Of a stretch of DNA of 64,000 nucleotides, positions 51,425-60,120 are shown piece by piece; the first letter of the stretch is position 1; each line of letters begins with the position of its first letter. The notes under the pieces were generated by a model. That model searched no databases. It was not told the origin of the DNA and was given only the letters and a program-made list of their open reading frames with translations. Location of the stretch: positions 62,001-126,000 of the forward strand of contig DAINRQ010000003.1 in assembly GCA_036741775.1 (NCBI GenBank), written 5' to 3'. A program made the position numbers and the translations under genes. The stretch comes from JAJKIV01 sp036741775 (lineage in GTDB: Bacteria; Gemmatimonadota; Gemmatimonadetes; Gemmatimonadales; Gemmatimonadaceae).

Positions 51425-52117
51425 TCAGTCGATCACGCCTCGTCCCGTATAGCCCTTCATGATGATGCGGTCGTATCCGTTCGACGGATCGCGACCCTGC
51501 TGCCGAGAGTTCCTCACGGCCACGGGACCACGGTTGTAGACCAGCAGGGCGAGTTGCACGTTGCCCTTGTTCTCACGAATCAGCGACCGAAGGTATCGGA
51601 ACCCGATCCGGAGGTTCGTATTCCGGTCGTACAGCTCGTCGCGCGTGATGCCCTTCTGGAAATATCGCGCGGTCGGCAGCATCAGCTGCGTTAGGCCGAC
51701 CGCACCCACCGGGCTCGTCGCACGGTCGTTGAATTGACTTTCGAGTCGGACGAGGCGGAATGCGAGATCGGGTTCGATCCCCTCGGCCAGCGCGATATCG
51801 TAGATCGACGCGGCGAGATCCGCGCCGACTTTGTAAGTCGATGAGAAGCCGAAGATCTCGTGCCAGCGCGCCAATTGCGCATTGGCCAGATCGAGCTCGC
51901 CGCGCACCGCCTCCAACTCGGTGCGGAGGCGCACTGCTTCGCTCCCGATGACGACAGGGAAGCGCGGGGCTTCCGCTTTCGCTTCGGTTGGCCCGGGGTC
52001 GTGAACGACGAAGCCGACCGATGCCGCAAAGCCCGTGAGAAGCAGCAATGCGCGCATTTTGCGACGACGACGCTCGCGATCACCACGGTGGACGTACGTC
52101 CCTCGAAGGTTTCGCAT
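51425..52117 (-). CDS. Lytic transglycosylase (SLT domain)
   Basis: 230-residue exported or membrane-anchored muramidase. It has an Arg-rich start, one hydrophobic stretch (MRALLLLTGFAASVGFVV), a short coiled coil (RLRTELEAVRGELDLANAQL), and an SLT domain with the catalytic Glu in LVRLESQFND (near 125), GAVGLTQLMLPTA and LALLVYNRGP. The start may be 52117 or 52057, the latter giving a more usual signal peptide. Convergent with the MltD-like gene. Confidence 0.87.
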   Translation of the reverse strand: MRNLRGTYVHRGDRERRRRKMRALLLLTGFAASVGFVVHDPGPTEAKAEAPRFPVVIGSEAVRLRTELEAVRGELDLANAQLARWHEIFGFSSTYKVGADLAASIYDIALAEGIEPDLAFRLVRLESQFNDRATSPVGAVGLTQLMLPTARYFQKGITRDELYDRNTNLRIGFRYLRSLIRENKGNVQLALLVYNRGPVAVRNSRQQGRDPSNGYDRIIMKGYTGRGVID

Positions 52118-52196
52118 GGAGATGGGTTACTGGTTACGACGGTACGTAGGTGTACCGCCGCTGCCCGCACCCGCGATGCGGGCAACACGTGTGCCG

Positions 52197-52673
52197 CTAC
52201 GTTCGCACCCAATGACCGGAGCGACCGCCGACCTTCTCGGCCAGGGAAATCTCCCCGATCACCATGCTCTTATCTATCGCTTTTGCCATGTCGTAGACGG
52301 TGACAAGCGTCACTGACACCGCGATGATCGCTTCCATCTCGACGCCCGTTTGCGCGGCAGTTTTTGCCGACGCATCCACGCGGAGGCCGGGCAGCGTGTC
52401 ATCGAAGGTGATATCCACCGTGACGTCGCTCAGCGGGATCGGATGACACAGCGGGATGAGCTCGGACGTGCGCTTCGCCGCCATGATGCCCGCGAGCCGT
52501 GCGACGCCTAACACATCGCCCTTCGCGATCGCGTTGCTGCGGATCGCGGCCAGCGTTTCCCGACGCATCCGGATCGAGCCGGTGGCGCGCGCCCATCGTG
52601 CCGATACGGGTTTCGCCGACACGTCCACCATCCGGGCGCGTCCTTCGGGATCGACGTGCGAGAGGTCACTCAC
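52197..52673 (-). CDS. moaC: Cyclic pyranopterin monophosphate synthase
   Basis: 158-residue enzyme of molybdenum cofactor synthesis. It converts the MoaA product to cyclic pyranopterin monophosphate. Conserved segments LIPLCHPIPLSDV, KTAAQTGVEMEAI and VTVYDMAKAIDKSM contain the catalytic Lys and substrate residues. The GTG start lies 10 nt after holB. No other moa genes are in the window. Confidence 0.95.
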   Translation of the reverse strand: MSDLSHVDPEGRARMVDVSAKPVSARWARATGSIRMRRETLAAIRSNAIAKGDVLGVARLAGIMAAKRTSELIPLCHPIPLSDVTVDITFDDTLPGLRVDASAKTAAQTGVEMEAIIAVSVTLVTVYDMAKAIDKSMVIGEISLAEKVGGRSGHWVRT

Positions 52674-52683
52674 GTGGCGGCGC

Positions 52684-53805
52684 TCATCGCACGGATCCCG
52701 ACAGCGTACTCGTTAGGTCGCGCAACAGCGTCGCCGCGATGAGCGCAGGGCTGACGTTGCCGGCCGCGAGCGTCTTCGCCTGCTCGACGCACGCGATCGC
52801 ACGGCTCGCGCCGAGCGCCCCCGCGTCGTCACCGCGCCCCACGGCCGCGCGTGCCCGCGTCGCCAGCAGCACCGTGAGCTCATCGAGCGTGTCCGAGAAC
52901 AACCCCCGCGCGCGTGTGCTGCCCTGCGCCATCGCCGCACGCAGCGCCTTCGATCGATCCCCGCTCAGCGCGGTCTCGAGAAGACGCTCGGCGCCGGCGA
53001 CCGCGCTTTCGCGTTCCGCGGCACCGAGGAGACGGCCGGGCGCACCGTCCGCATGGACCGCGTCGCGCGCGCCGCTCGATTTCGCCCGCGCCCCGCGCGC
53101 ACGCGAGGCCTCGACGACAATGGGGTCGGCGAGGAACGCCTGGACGTCACTCGCGGCCAGCGGCGCCACCCGCACGTTCACGACCCGCGACCGAATCGTG
53201 GGCAGCAGTCCACCGGGCTCGCTCGACGTCAGGATGAGGTGCGTGTTCGCCGGTGGCTCCTCGAGGAGCTTCAGCAGCGCGTTGGCGGCGAACTCCGAGC
53301 CCTCCTGCGGAACCATGCGTTCCGCGTCACCGATGATGAATACCTTTCGACGGGCCATCGCCGGGGACACGCTCGCGAGCTGAACGATCGCGCGTACGGT
53401 GGCAACGAAGATCCCCTCGTTGCCGCTGGGTGGCGCGTATAGACCTCCCGATTTCGCGCGCTCACCGATCGCGTCTCGGTAGTCCGCGACCACCTCATCG
53501 GTCGTCGGGTCCGTGTCCTTCAGTCGAGGCCGAGGAAAGAACCAGTGAACATCCGGATGGCCGAGCGCGGTCGCGTACCGGCACGATTGGCATTGGCCAC
53601 AGGGCTCGCCTTCGGCCGTCGGGCTCGAGCACACGAGTGCCTGCGCGAGCCACAGCGCGAGCCGCTGCTTTCCAACGCCCACCGGGCCGTGGAGCAGCAG
53701 ACTCGCGGGAAGGGTACCTCGCGCAGCTGACGTGCGGAGCCGCGCTCGGAGCGCAGCATGGCCGTAGAGCGGAACGATGGGCACGTCCGGAAAATGAGGG
53801 GTCAC
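52684..53805 (-). CDS. holB: DNA polymerase III delta' subunit
   Basis: Clamp-loader ATPase-fold subunit of about 373 residues. It has GPVGVGKQRLALWLAQAL (modified Walker A with Gln where Ser/Thr is usual), a zinc module (CGQCQSC), FIIGDAERM, NALLKLLEEPP and ILTSS. The altered P-loop agrees with a non-hydrolysing delta' role. GTG 53805 (VTPHFPDVP) with GGAGG just upstream was preferred over the TTG at 53871. Confidence 0.91.
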   Translation of the reverse strand: MTPHFPDVPIVPLYGHAALRARLRTSAARGTLPASLLLHGPVGVGKQRLALWLAQALVCSSPTAEGEPCGQCQSCRYATALGHPDVHWFFPRPRLKDTDPTTDEVVADYRDAIGERAKSGGLYAPPSGNEGIFVATVRAIVQLASVSPAMARRKVFIIGDAERMVPQEGSEFAANALLKLLEEPPANTHLILTSSEPGGLLPTIRSRVVNVRVAPLAASDVQAFLADPIVVEASRARGARAKSSGARDAVHADGAPGRLLGAAERESAVAGAERLLETALSGDRSKALRAAMAQGSTRARGLFSDTLDELTVLLATRARAAVGRGDDAGALGASRAIACVEQAKTLAAGNVSPALIAATLLRDLTSTLSGSVR

Positions 53806-53903
53806 GCCTCCGCCGGCCAGTCGCCCTCGGCACGAATCCTGACACGAGACGACAGCGTTTAGACGCGACAAGAATCACTCACCTACCGACAGGGGACAGG
53901 ACC

Positions 53904-54524
53904 ATGGCCAACGGGGTCAGCGGACGCGCCATCGCGTTTCTCGCGACCGACGGCGTCGACGAGCGTCAGCTGGCCGACTCGTGGGGTGCGCTCGCGGACG
54001 CCGGTGCCGACCTGCACCTCGTCTCGCTCGCGGGAGGCGAAATCCGTGGCACGCAGCCGGACGACGTCGCGCCGCGGTTCCCCGTGGGTCGCGTGCTGAG
54101 TGAGGTGCGTGCGGGGCAGTACGATGGTCTCGTGTTGCCCGGCGGACGCGCGAATCTCGATCGGCTCAGGGCGGATCCCGCCGTGCTGGCGTTCGTGCGG
54201 GCGTTCGTCGATGCGGACAAGCCGGTTGCCGCAGTCGGCGACGCTGTGGGCGTTCTCGTCGCAGCCGATGCGGTGCGCGGCCGTACGGTGACGTCGTCGC
54301 CCGACCTGGCGAACGAGGTGCGCGAGTCTGGAGGAGACTGGGTCGACCAGCCGGTCGTGGTGGATCAGAAGCTCGTCACCGCTCGCGGCGCGGACGACCT
54401 GCCCCGTTTCGGCGCCCGGGTGCTAGAGGTGTTCGATGAGGCGATCGACGAGCGCCGCCTGGACTTCACGGTCGAGCAGTCGTTTCCGGCGAGTGACCCG
54501 CCGCCCGGCCCGGGAGCGAGCTAG
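53904..54524 (+). CDS. DJ-1/PfpI-superfamily protein lacking the catalytic cysteine
   Basis: 206-residue protein of the class I glutamine-amidotransferase-like fold (AIAFLATDGVDERQL, YDGLVLPGGRANLD, VTSSPDLANEVRESGG, VTARGADDLPRF). In active PfpI proteins the elbow reads AxxCHG; here it is AAVGDAVG, so both Cys and the next His are gone. The Glu of the GFEE motif is Asp. Catalysis by the usual mechanism is therefore unlikely. The C-terminal tail EQSFPASDPPPGPGAS is a motif found at the ends of many unrelated small proteins. AGGGGACAGG precedes the ATG. Confidence 0.88.
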   Translation: MANGVSGRAIAFLATDGVDERQLADSWGALADAGADLHLVSLAGGEIRGTQPDDVAPRFPVGRVLSEVRAGQYDGLVLPGGRANLDRLRADPAVLAFVRAFVDADKPVAAVGDAVGVLVAADAVRGRTVTSSPDLANEVRESGGDWVDQPVVVDQKLVTARGADDLPRFGARVLEVFDEAIDERRLDFTVEQSFPASDPPPGPGAS

Positions 54525-54534
54525 GCCACAGATT

Positions 54535-54583
54535 CACTTTTCGTTGAAAAGTGCTTGACAACCGTGAGTCGGCCTGATAGCCT
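54535..54583 (+). promoter_or_regulatory. Promoter with adjacent operator dyad; likely leaderless start
   Basis: CACTTTTC (54535-54542), GTT, GAAAAGTG (54546-54553) is a perfect inverted repeat directly upstream of TTGACA (54555-54560). A 17-nt spacer leads to TAGCCT (54578-54583). The ATG of the membrane protein is at 54589, only 5 nt past the -10, and lacks a Shine-Dalgarno site, so the mRNA should begin at or near the ATG. The dyad is a candidate site for the HTH protein encoded second in this unit. Confidence 0.65.
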
Positions 54584-54588
54584 CCACC

Positions 54589-55206
54589 ATGGCCACTGTG
54601 CGACCGCTGCGCCCTGAGCCCGTCGAGCGCGACCCCGCGCTCAGTGACCGTGCGTTGGACAATCTGCGCTTCATCCGCGACACGATGGAGCGCGCCGGAA
54701 CGTTCACCGCCATCTCGGGGTGGGGGATCGCTGCGGTCGGTGGCCTCGCCATGGTTGCCGCGGGTGTGGCTCGCCTGAGGCCGACGGTCGTGTGGACCGT
54801 CGGAACGTGGGTGGTGACTGCCGCGGCGTGCATCGCGCTCTCGCTCGCGTTGACGGCGCGAAAGGCAAAGCGGTCGCAGCTCTCGATGGTATCAGGGCCG
54901 GCGCAAAAGCTCGCGCTCGCGTTCTCCCCGGCCATGGTCGTGGGGGCGCTGCTCACCGGCGCGCTTCTCCGCATCGGGGCGAACGACCTCCTGCCGGGGG
55001 TGTGGCTGCTGCTCTACGGGACTGCAGTCGTCGCGGGCGGCGCATTTTCGGTGCGCATCATTCCGGTGATGGGGCTGTGCTTCATGGTCCTGGGCGCGGC
55101 GGCGCTGTTCGCGCCGCCGGTGGTCGGCGAGTGGCTCATGGTCGCCGGGTTTGGAGTGGTGCACGTGGTGTTTGGAATTCAGATCGCGAGGAGGCACGGT
55201 GGCTAG
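54589..55206 (+). CDS. Six-span membrane protein of unknown function
   Basis: 205 residues with a charged 30-residue start (ALDNLRFIRDTMERAGTFTA) and about six hydrophobic spans, mostly Ala/Val/Gly. No catalytic motif is visible. It forms a two-gene unit with the winged-helix protein that follows, which starts inside its last codons. Such membrane/regulator pairs are usually autoregulated. The function cannot be deduced. Confidence 0.8.
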   Translation: MATVRPLRPEPVERDPALSDRALDNLRFIRDTMERAGTFTAISGWGIAAVGGLAMVAAGVARLRPTVVWTVGTWVVTAAACIALSLALTARKAKRSQLSMVSGPAQKLALAFSPAMVVGALLTGALLRIGANDLLPGVWLLLYGTAVVAGGAFSVRIIPVMGLCFMVLGAAALFAPPVVGEWLMVAGFGVVHVVFGIQIARRHGG

Positions 55207-55597
55207 ACACAGCGCAGTCCCTGACCCGCGGGGTGCCGGTCGGAAGCGGGACGACGAGAAGGAGGCGCTGCGAAGCGTGCGTGGTCGCGCCACGGAGGCG
55301 ACGCCAGCGTCCCTCGATCGTCTGATTCACGAGCGGATGCGCCTCGGGATCGTCAGTGCCCTGGCGGCCAACGAGTCGTTGACGTTCAACGAGCTGAAGG
55401 AGTTGCTGCAGACGACTGATGGCAACCTGAGTGTGCATGCACGAAAGCTCGAGGAGGCTGGCTACATCTCCTGCACGAAGTCGTTCGAGGGACGCATGCC
55501 GAAGACCGTGTACGCGTTGACGGCACCGGGGCGTAAGGCGTTCGAGCGGTACCTCGATCACATGGAAGCACTCATCCGGGCCGCGAGGGACGGGTGA
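55199..55597 (+). CDS. Winged-helix transcriptional regulator (MarR/HTH_27-like)
   Basis: 132-residue DNA-binding protein. An Arg/Lys-rich 45-residue lead precedes a compact winged helix (RLGIVSALAANESLTFNELKE, LQTTDGNLSVHARKLEEAGY, wing KSFEGRMPKTVYALT) and a dimerising C-terminal helix (GRKAFERYLDHMEALI). The GTG start has GGAGG at 5 nt and overlaps the membrane-protein stop by 8 nt. The dyad at 54535 is its likely target. Confidence 0.88.
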   Translation: MARHSAVPDPRGAGRKRDDEKEALRSVRGRATEATPASLDRLIHERMRLGIVSALAANESLTFNELKELLQTTDGNLSVHARKLEEAGYISCTKSFEGRMPKTVYALTAPGRKAFERYLDHMEALIRAARDG

Positions 55598-55631
55598 CCG
55601 AGCGGACCGGCGTCTGATCCTACGAACGAAC

Positions 55632-56384
55632 GTGAGCACAACGCACTCCTCCCACTCGCCGCGGCGGATGCCTCGCCACATCGCGATCATCATGGACGGG
55701 AACGGCCGCTGGGCGCACGCGCGCGGGCGCCCGCGCACGTTCGGGCATGCCGCGGGCGCCCGCGCGGTGAAGCGCACCGTGGAAGCCGCGCGACGCCTCC
55801 AGATCGAAGCACTCACGCTCTACGCGTTTTCGTCTGACAACTGGCGTCGTCCCGAGACCGAGGTGGCCGCGCTCATGGCGCTGTTTCGGCGGTACCTCGC
55901 GGCGGAGACGGAGCGCTGCATCGAAAACGGCATCCGGCTGACCGTCGTCGGGCGGCGAGATCGGCTTGGCGGAACGCTGCGTCGCGCCATCGTCGCCTCC
56001 GAAGAGGCAACGGCACAGGGTCGAGACATGCAGCTGCGGGTGGCGGTCGACTATTCGGCGCGTGATCTCATCGTGGACGCGGCGTCTCGCCTGCGCGGTG
56101 GGCCGCACACGCGGGAACGCTTCGCCGAAGCGATGGCTGCCGCTGCACACGTGCCGGGGCCGATTCCGGACGTGGATCTCCTCATCAGAACGGGCGGCGA
56201 GCAGCGATTGAGCGATTTCCTGCTCTGGGAATGCGCGTATGCCGAGCTCGTGTTCACTCCACGGATGTGGCCGGAGTTCTCGGCGCGCGATCTCGAGGCG
56301 GCGATTACCGAGTACCAGCGCCGCGAACGCCGGTTCGGTGACGTGGGCGCGAGCGAACCGGCGACGGCGTACGGCAGCGCGTAG
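55632..56384 (+). CDS. uppS: Isoprenyl transferase (undecaprenyl diphosphate synthase)
   Basis: 250-residue cis-prenyltransferase making the lipid carrier for cell-wall synthesis. Conserved regions I-V are visible: IAIIMDGNGRWA (catalytic Asp), GHAAGARAVK, LTLYAFSSDNWRRP and LLIRTGGEQRLSDFLLWECAYAEL. The GTG start is 34 nt after the regulator. The usual partners (frr, cdsA, dxr) are not next to it, so it may be a second copy. Confidence 0.93.
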   Translation: MSTTHSSHSPRRMPRHIAIIMDGNGRWAHARGRPRTFGHAAGARAVKRTVEAARRLQIEALTLYAFSSDNWRRPETEVAALMALFRRYLAAETERCIENGIRLTVVGRRDRLGGTLRRAIVASEEATAQGRDMQLRVAVDYSARDLIVDAASRLRGGPHTRERFAEAMAAAAHVPGPIPDVDLLIRTGGEQRLSDFLLWECAYAELVFTPRMWPEFSARDLEAAITEYQRRERRFGDVGASEPATAYGSA

Positions 56385-56489
56385 CCGGACCCAACCGAGC
56401 GCGTTCCGCGCATCGCCGAGTGACGCACCGCTGGCGGTGGGGTGGGGGAGGAACGTAGCATTTGGTATCCCCACCGGCGGACGGCTCCG

Positions 56490-59400
56490 ATGCGTGTGCT
56501 CTCGAACGGCAACCTGGAGCGCGAGACGCTCCCGGGTCGGCGCCACTCGTTAGGCACGCTACCGCTGGTAGGCCGGCGCTCCGAGCTCGAGGTGCTGACG
56601 CGCGCCCTCGACGTCGCGGAACGCGGCGCCCCGTCCACCATCTTCCTCGCGGGCGAGGGGGGCATCGGCAAGACACGGCTCGCCGGAGCCGTCATTGCCG
56701 AGGCGACTCGACGACGCTGGCTGGCGGCGATAGGCCGCGCGTACCCCGTCGAAAGTGGCGTCCCGTACGCACTCTTCTCCGACGCCCTGTTGCCCGCACT
56801 GCGCGCGCTCGACGCGTCCACGCTGTCGGTGCTGTCGCGCGGAGGGGAGGCCGAGCTTGCCCGGCTCTTCCCGGCGCTGGGGTTGCGCGTCGAGGCGCGC
56901 GCTCGCGACGAGACGCCGCCCGACGTCAAAGCCCGCGTGCTCTGGAACTTCGCGCAATTCCTCGGCCGCCTCGCAGCGAAGACGCCAACGCTCATCGTGC
57001 TCGAGAACCTGCAGTGGGCAGACGCGTCATCCCTCGAGCTCTTGCACTTCACGGCGCGACAGATCGGCAATCATCGGCTGCTCCTGCTCTGTTCGTACAA
57101 CGACGCAGAGCGTGCCGTGACCACGGCGCTGGCAAGTACCGAGCGCTCGCTCGTTGGTCTTGGCGTTGCGCAGACAGTGCGTCTCGCTCCGCTCACCCGC
57201 GCCGAAAGCGACGCCCTCATCACGGCGGTGTTCGACACCGATCCCGCCGTGACCCGAACTTTTTCCGCCTTACTCTACGAGCGCACACGCGGTAATCCGT
57301 TCTTCACGGAGGAGATGCTCAAGGCGCTGGTCGACTCCGGTCAGCTGCGCCACGAGGGCGGACGCTGGGTGGGCTGGGATGTGAACGAGCTCGATCTGCC
57401 CCACACGGTGCGGGATGCCATCGTCGCGCGGCTCGAGCGGCTCAGCCCGGACGCGCGCGCCGTCGCGGACATCGCGGCCGTGCTGGGGGCGCGCGTGTCG
57501 TACGCGGTGCTGCACGCGGTCTCGGCGATGGCCGAGACCGACCTCGTCGTCGCCATCGACGAGTTGCGTCGAGACAGGGTTCTGGTGGAGGGTCAGCCCA
57601 TCGATGATGAGATCTGCTACGACTTCACACATCCGACGCTGCAGGCGACTCTCTATTCCGAGCTCGGGCGCGCGAAGACGCGCCTCATGCACGGTCGGAT
57701 CGCGATCGCGCTCGAGCGGCTGTATGGCGGATCGGCCGACGCGCACGCCGATGAGCTCGCGTTCCATTTCGCGCGCGGGTCCGTAGAGGCGACGCCGAAA
57801 GCGGCGCGCTACCTCGGCGCAGCCGGGCGTGCGGCCCTCGCGAAGTACGCCACGCGCGAGGCGGCCGCGTACCTCGAGGCGGCGCTCGAGATGCATGATC
57901 GCGACAATCCGCGAGAGTCGGGCGACGCGGCGGCGGCGCGCGCTGCCGAGTTGGTCGAGGACCTCGCGCGTGCGAAGCAGCGCAACGGCGCATACGACGA
58001 AGCCCGCACACTGTGGCTACGCGCGCGCGATCACGCCTACGCGGGCGCTGACGATGCCCGCATAGCAGGCATCGAGCGCCAGCTCGGTCTCACGAGCTTC
58101 TGGGCTGGGCGCCCCGGTGACGCGTTGGTGCATTTCGAGGCGTCGATTGCCGCCGCGGAACGGGCAGGCGACGACTCGCGGGCGGCGCGCGCGCGCATTG
58201 CGCACGCGGCGGCATTGCAGGAGCTCGGCCGCGCGGACGACGCTCGGCACGAGCTCGCTCAGGCGCTCGCGATCGGCGAACGAACCGGTGACGATGGCGT
58301 CTCGGCGCGCGCGCACCGCGCGCTCATGCAGATGGACCTCTTCGTCGGCGCGGGAGACGAGGCGCGGGTGCACGGCGAACGCGCAATTGCGCACGCCGAG
58401 GCAACGAACGAGCGAGCGGTCGCGTGGTCCGCACACTGGGGCATCGCCGTCCTCGCGGGGCTTACCGGGAACGCCACGGAGCTCGCGCGCCACGTGCGCG
58501 ATGCCGAGCGGCTGGCGGAGGAGCTGCGTTCGCCGGTGCTCGCGGCGTGGACGAATGAGGTTTCGATCGAGTACGCGTCTGGCATCGGCGACTGGGAGGC
58601 GGGGCTCGCCCTCGCCGAGCGCACGATTCCAGTGGCGCGCGCGGTCGGGACGCGGACCCTTCTTCCGCGACTCCTCGTGTGGACAGGGCTCATGCATCTC
58701 GGGCGCGGTGCGCTGGGCACGGCACGGGCGCTATTCGAGGAGAGCTGGGCGCTGAGCGGTGCCGGAGACACTACGAGCAGGACGACGGATGTGCACACCG
58801 TCGTGCCGGCGCATACCGGTATGGCAGCCTACGCGCTCGCGACGAAAGACTACGCGCAGGCGATCGCGATCGGCGAGGCCGGGGTGGCTGTGGCAGACCG
58901 CTCGGGCTACGTCACGTGGTCGATTCATCGACTGATTCCCATCGTCATCGAGGCCGCACTATGGGTACAGGACTTCGAGCGTGCGGCGCGGTATGGCGCG
59001 CGACTCCGGCGCGACTCGACGCGACTCGGTCACGCGTTAGGCATGGCGTGGGCCACCGCCAGCGACGCGCTCGTCGCGCGTCTGCGTGACAAGGATCTGG
59101 CCCGGGCCGCGAGGTTGCTACGCGACGCTGCGGACCAACTCGATGCCGTGCCGTTCGTATTCGATGCCGCCCGGATTCGCCGGAACCTCGCGCCTCTCGT
59201 GAACGCGCTCGGTGATACCGAGGCCGCGACGCGCGAGCTACGGCGCGCGCACGATGTGTTCGCTCGGCTCGGTGCGGAGCAGGAGTTGACGGCGGTCCGC
59301 GAGGAGCTCCGCCAACTCGGGGCGCGCCCGCCGGCGCGCATCGTCACCGAGGGTGCCGGCGCGCTCACCGGACGAGAACGGGAGATCGCGCGGCTCGTCG

Positions 59401-59555
59401 CTGCTCGAAAGTCGAACAAGGAGATCGGGCGCGCGCTCGGCATCTCGCCTCGCACCGTCAGCACGCATCTCTCCAACGTGTTCGCGAAACTCGGGGTGAG
59501 CTCGCGAGGTGAGCTCACGGACCGCGTACGCGCTGACGACTCGCTCCGCGAATAG
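56490..59555 (+). CDS. Large LuxR-family ATPase regulator (LAL/MalT-like)
   Basis: About 1021 residues. An N-terminal STAND/AAA ATPase region has Walker A (GEGGIGKTR, about 58-66) and Walker B (LIVLENLQWADA). A long TPR-like helical region (about 380-920) rich in Ala/Arg/Glu repeats follows. A C-terminal LuxR helix-turn-helix (LTGREREIARLVAARKSNKEIG, ISPRTVSTHLSNVFAKLGV) completes it. This is an ATP-dependent switch regulator with unknown ligand and target. The ATG at 56490 is preferred; a GTG at 56442 adds 16 residues. Confidence 0.9.
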   Translation: MRVLSNGNLERETLPGRRHSLGTLPLVGRRSELEVLTRALDVAERGAPSTIFLAGEGGIGKTRLAGAVIAEATRRRWLAAIGRAYPVESGVPYALFSDALLPALRALDASTLSVLSRGGEAELARLFPALGLRVEARARDETPPDVKARVLWNFAQFLGRLAAKTPTLIVLENLQWADASSLELLHFTARQIGNHRLLLLCSYNDAERAVTTALASTERSLVGLGVAQTVRLAPLTRAESDALITAVFDTDPAVTRTFSALLYERTRGNPFFTEEMLKALVDSGQLRHEGGRWVGWDVNELDLPHTVRDAIVARLERLSPDARAVADIAAVLGARVSYAVLHAVSAMAETDLVVAIDELRRDRVLVEGQPIDDEICYDFTHPTLQATLYSELGRAKTRLMHGRIAIALERLYGGSADAHADELAFHFARGSVEATPKAARYLGAAGRAALAKYATREAAAYLEAALEMHDRDNPRESGDAAAARAAELVEDLARAKQRNGAYDEARTLWLRARDHAYAGADDARIAGIERQLGLTSFWAGRPGDALVHFEASIAAAERAGDDSRAARARIAHAAALQELGRADDARHELAQALAIGERTGDDGVSARAHRALMQMDLFVGAGDEARVHGERAIAHAEATNERAVAWSAHWGIAVLAGLTGNATELARHVRDAERLAEELRSPVLAAWTNEVSIEYASGIGDWEAGLALAERTIPVARAVGTRTLLPRLLVWTGLMHLGRGALGTARALFEESWALSGAGDTTSRTTDVHTVVPAHTGMAAYALATKDYAQAIAIGEAGVAVADRSGYVTWSIHRLIPIVIEAALWVQDFERAARYGARLRRDSTRLGHALGMAWATASDALVARLRDKDLARAARLLRDAADQLDAVPFVFDAARIRRNLAPLVNALGDTEAATRELRRAHDVFARLGAEQELTAVREELRQLGARPPARIVTEGAGALTGREREIARLVAARKSNKEIGRALGISPRTVSTHLSNVFAKLGVSSRGELTDRVRADDSLRE

Positions 59556-59702
59556 CGGACAATCGCGGGAAATCGATCCGCACGACCGATGATCCCCGCC
59601 CGGCGACCGACGATGCTTCCGCCGCGGCGCTCACCGATCGGCGATCACGGCCGGACAATTCGCGGCGCGCGGCACTCCGCCCGGTGAGGTCGGCGTGCGT
59701 GC

Positions 59703-59752
59703 CGGGCCGGTCGGAACTACGATGATGCGGAAAGGGCCGAAACGGCCGGATG
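59703..59752 (-). repeat. Dispersed element, inverted core copy D
   Basis: On the minus strand it starts ATCCGGCCGTTT and ends GTTCCGACCGG, like copies A-C. The middle is diverged. Confidence 0.7.
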
Positions 59753-59839
59753 ACGGCTCCGCATCGACGCCGTGCCGCGCAACGAGCCGGAACTGAACGG
59801 GGGACAGGCGCCCGGGACGCCACCGGCCCAATGGCCTCC

Positions 59840-60010
59840 CCTCGACTCCTGACTCCCGATAGAGGATCCGGCCGTTTCCGAATCAACCGCGTCATCGCCG
59901 TTCCGACCGGGCCGCCACGCCGCACCATATGCGCGGGAGTCGTTCTTCCGCGGCTCTTTCCGCGTCCGCGGTTGCCGCGTCCTCCGCGTCCGCCCGATGG
60001 CGCGATGAGA
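59840..60010 (+). repeat. Dispersed element, long copy E with heptamer tract
   Basis: Heptamer-like units (CTCGACT, CCTGACT, CCCGATA) are followed by the core (59865-59912), a spacer, CTTTCCGCGTCCGCGGTTGC and CCCGATGGCGCGATGAG. The block order matches copy B at 34541-34742 on the opposite strand. Confidence 0.8.
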
Positions 60011-60080
60011 CGAAACGATGCGTTAGGACTCTGACCCCTAATGCGCTAACGGGTTACCGTGGGGCCGGCCCGTGTGCGTT

Positions 60081-60115
60081 GCTGATAGCTGATAGCTGAT
60101 AGCTGATAGCTGATA
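60081..60115. repeat. Five perfect GCTGATA heptamers
   Basis: GCTGATA repeated five times without error (35 bp). It stops 5 nt before the stop codon of the nucleotidyltransferase gene on the minus strand. Confidence 0.97.
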
Positions 60116-60120
60116 CCCCA

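Larger units (their letters stand above)
59556..60120. repeat. Gene-free repeat cluster after the LuxR-type regulator
   Basis: 565 bp without a supported gene. It holds an inverted core copy (D), a long copy (E) of the dispersed element and a perfect heptamer array. Short open frames here translate repeat sequence (for example RPVGTAM-type and YQLSA-type peptides) and have no protein character. Confidence 0.75.

Noticed and set aside
59515..59928. 137-codon open frame on the minus strand after the LuxR-type regulator
   Set aside because: It crosses the end of the regulator gene and repeats D and E, with no protein-like composition.
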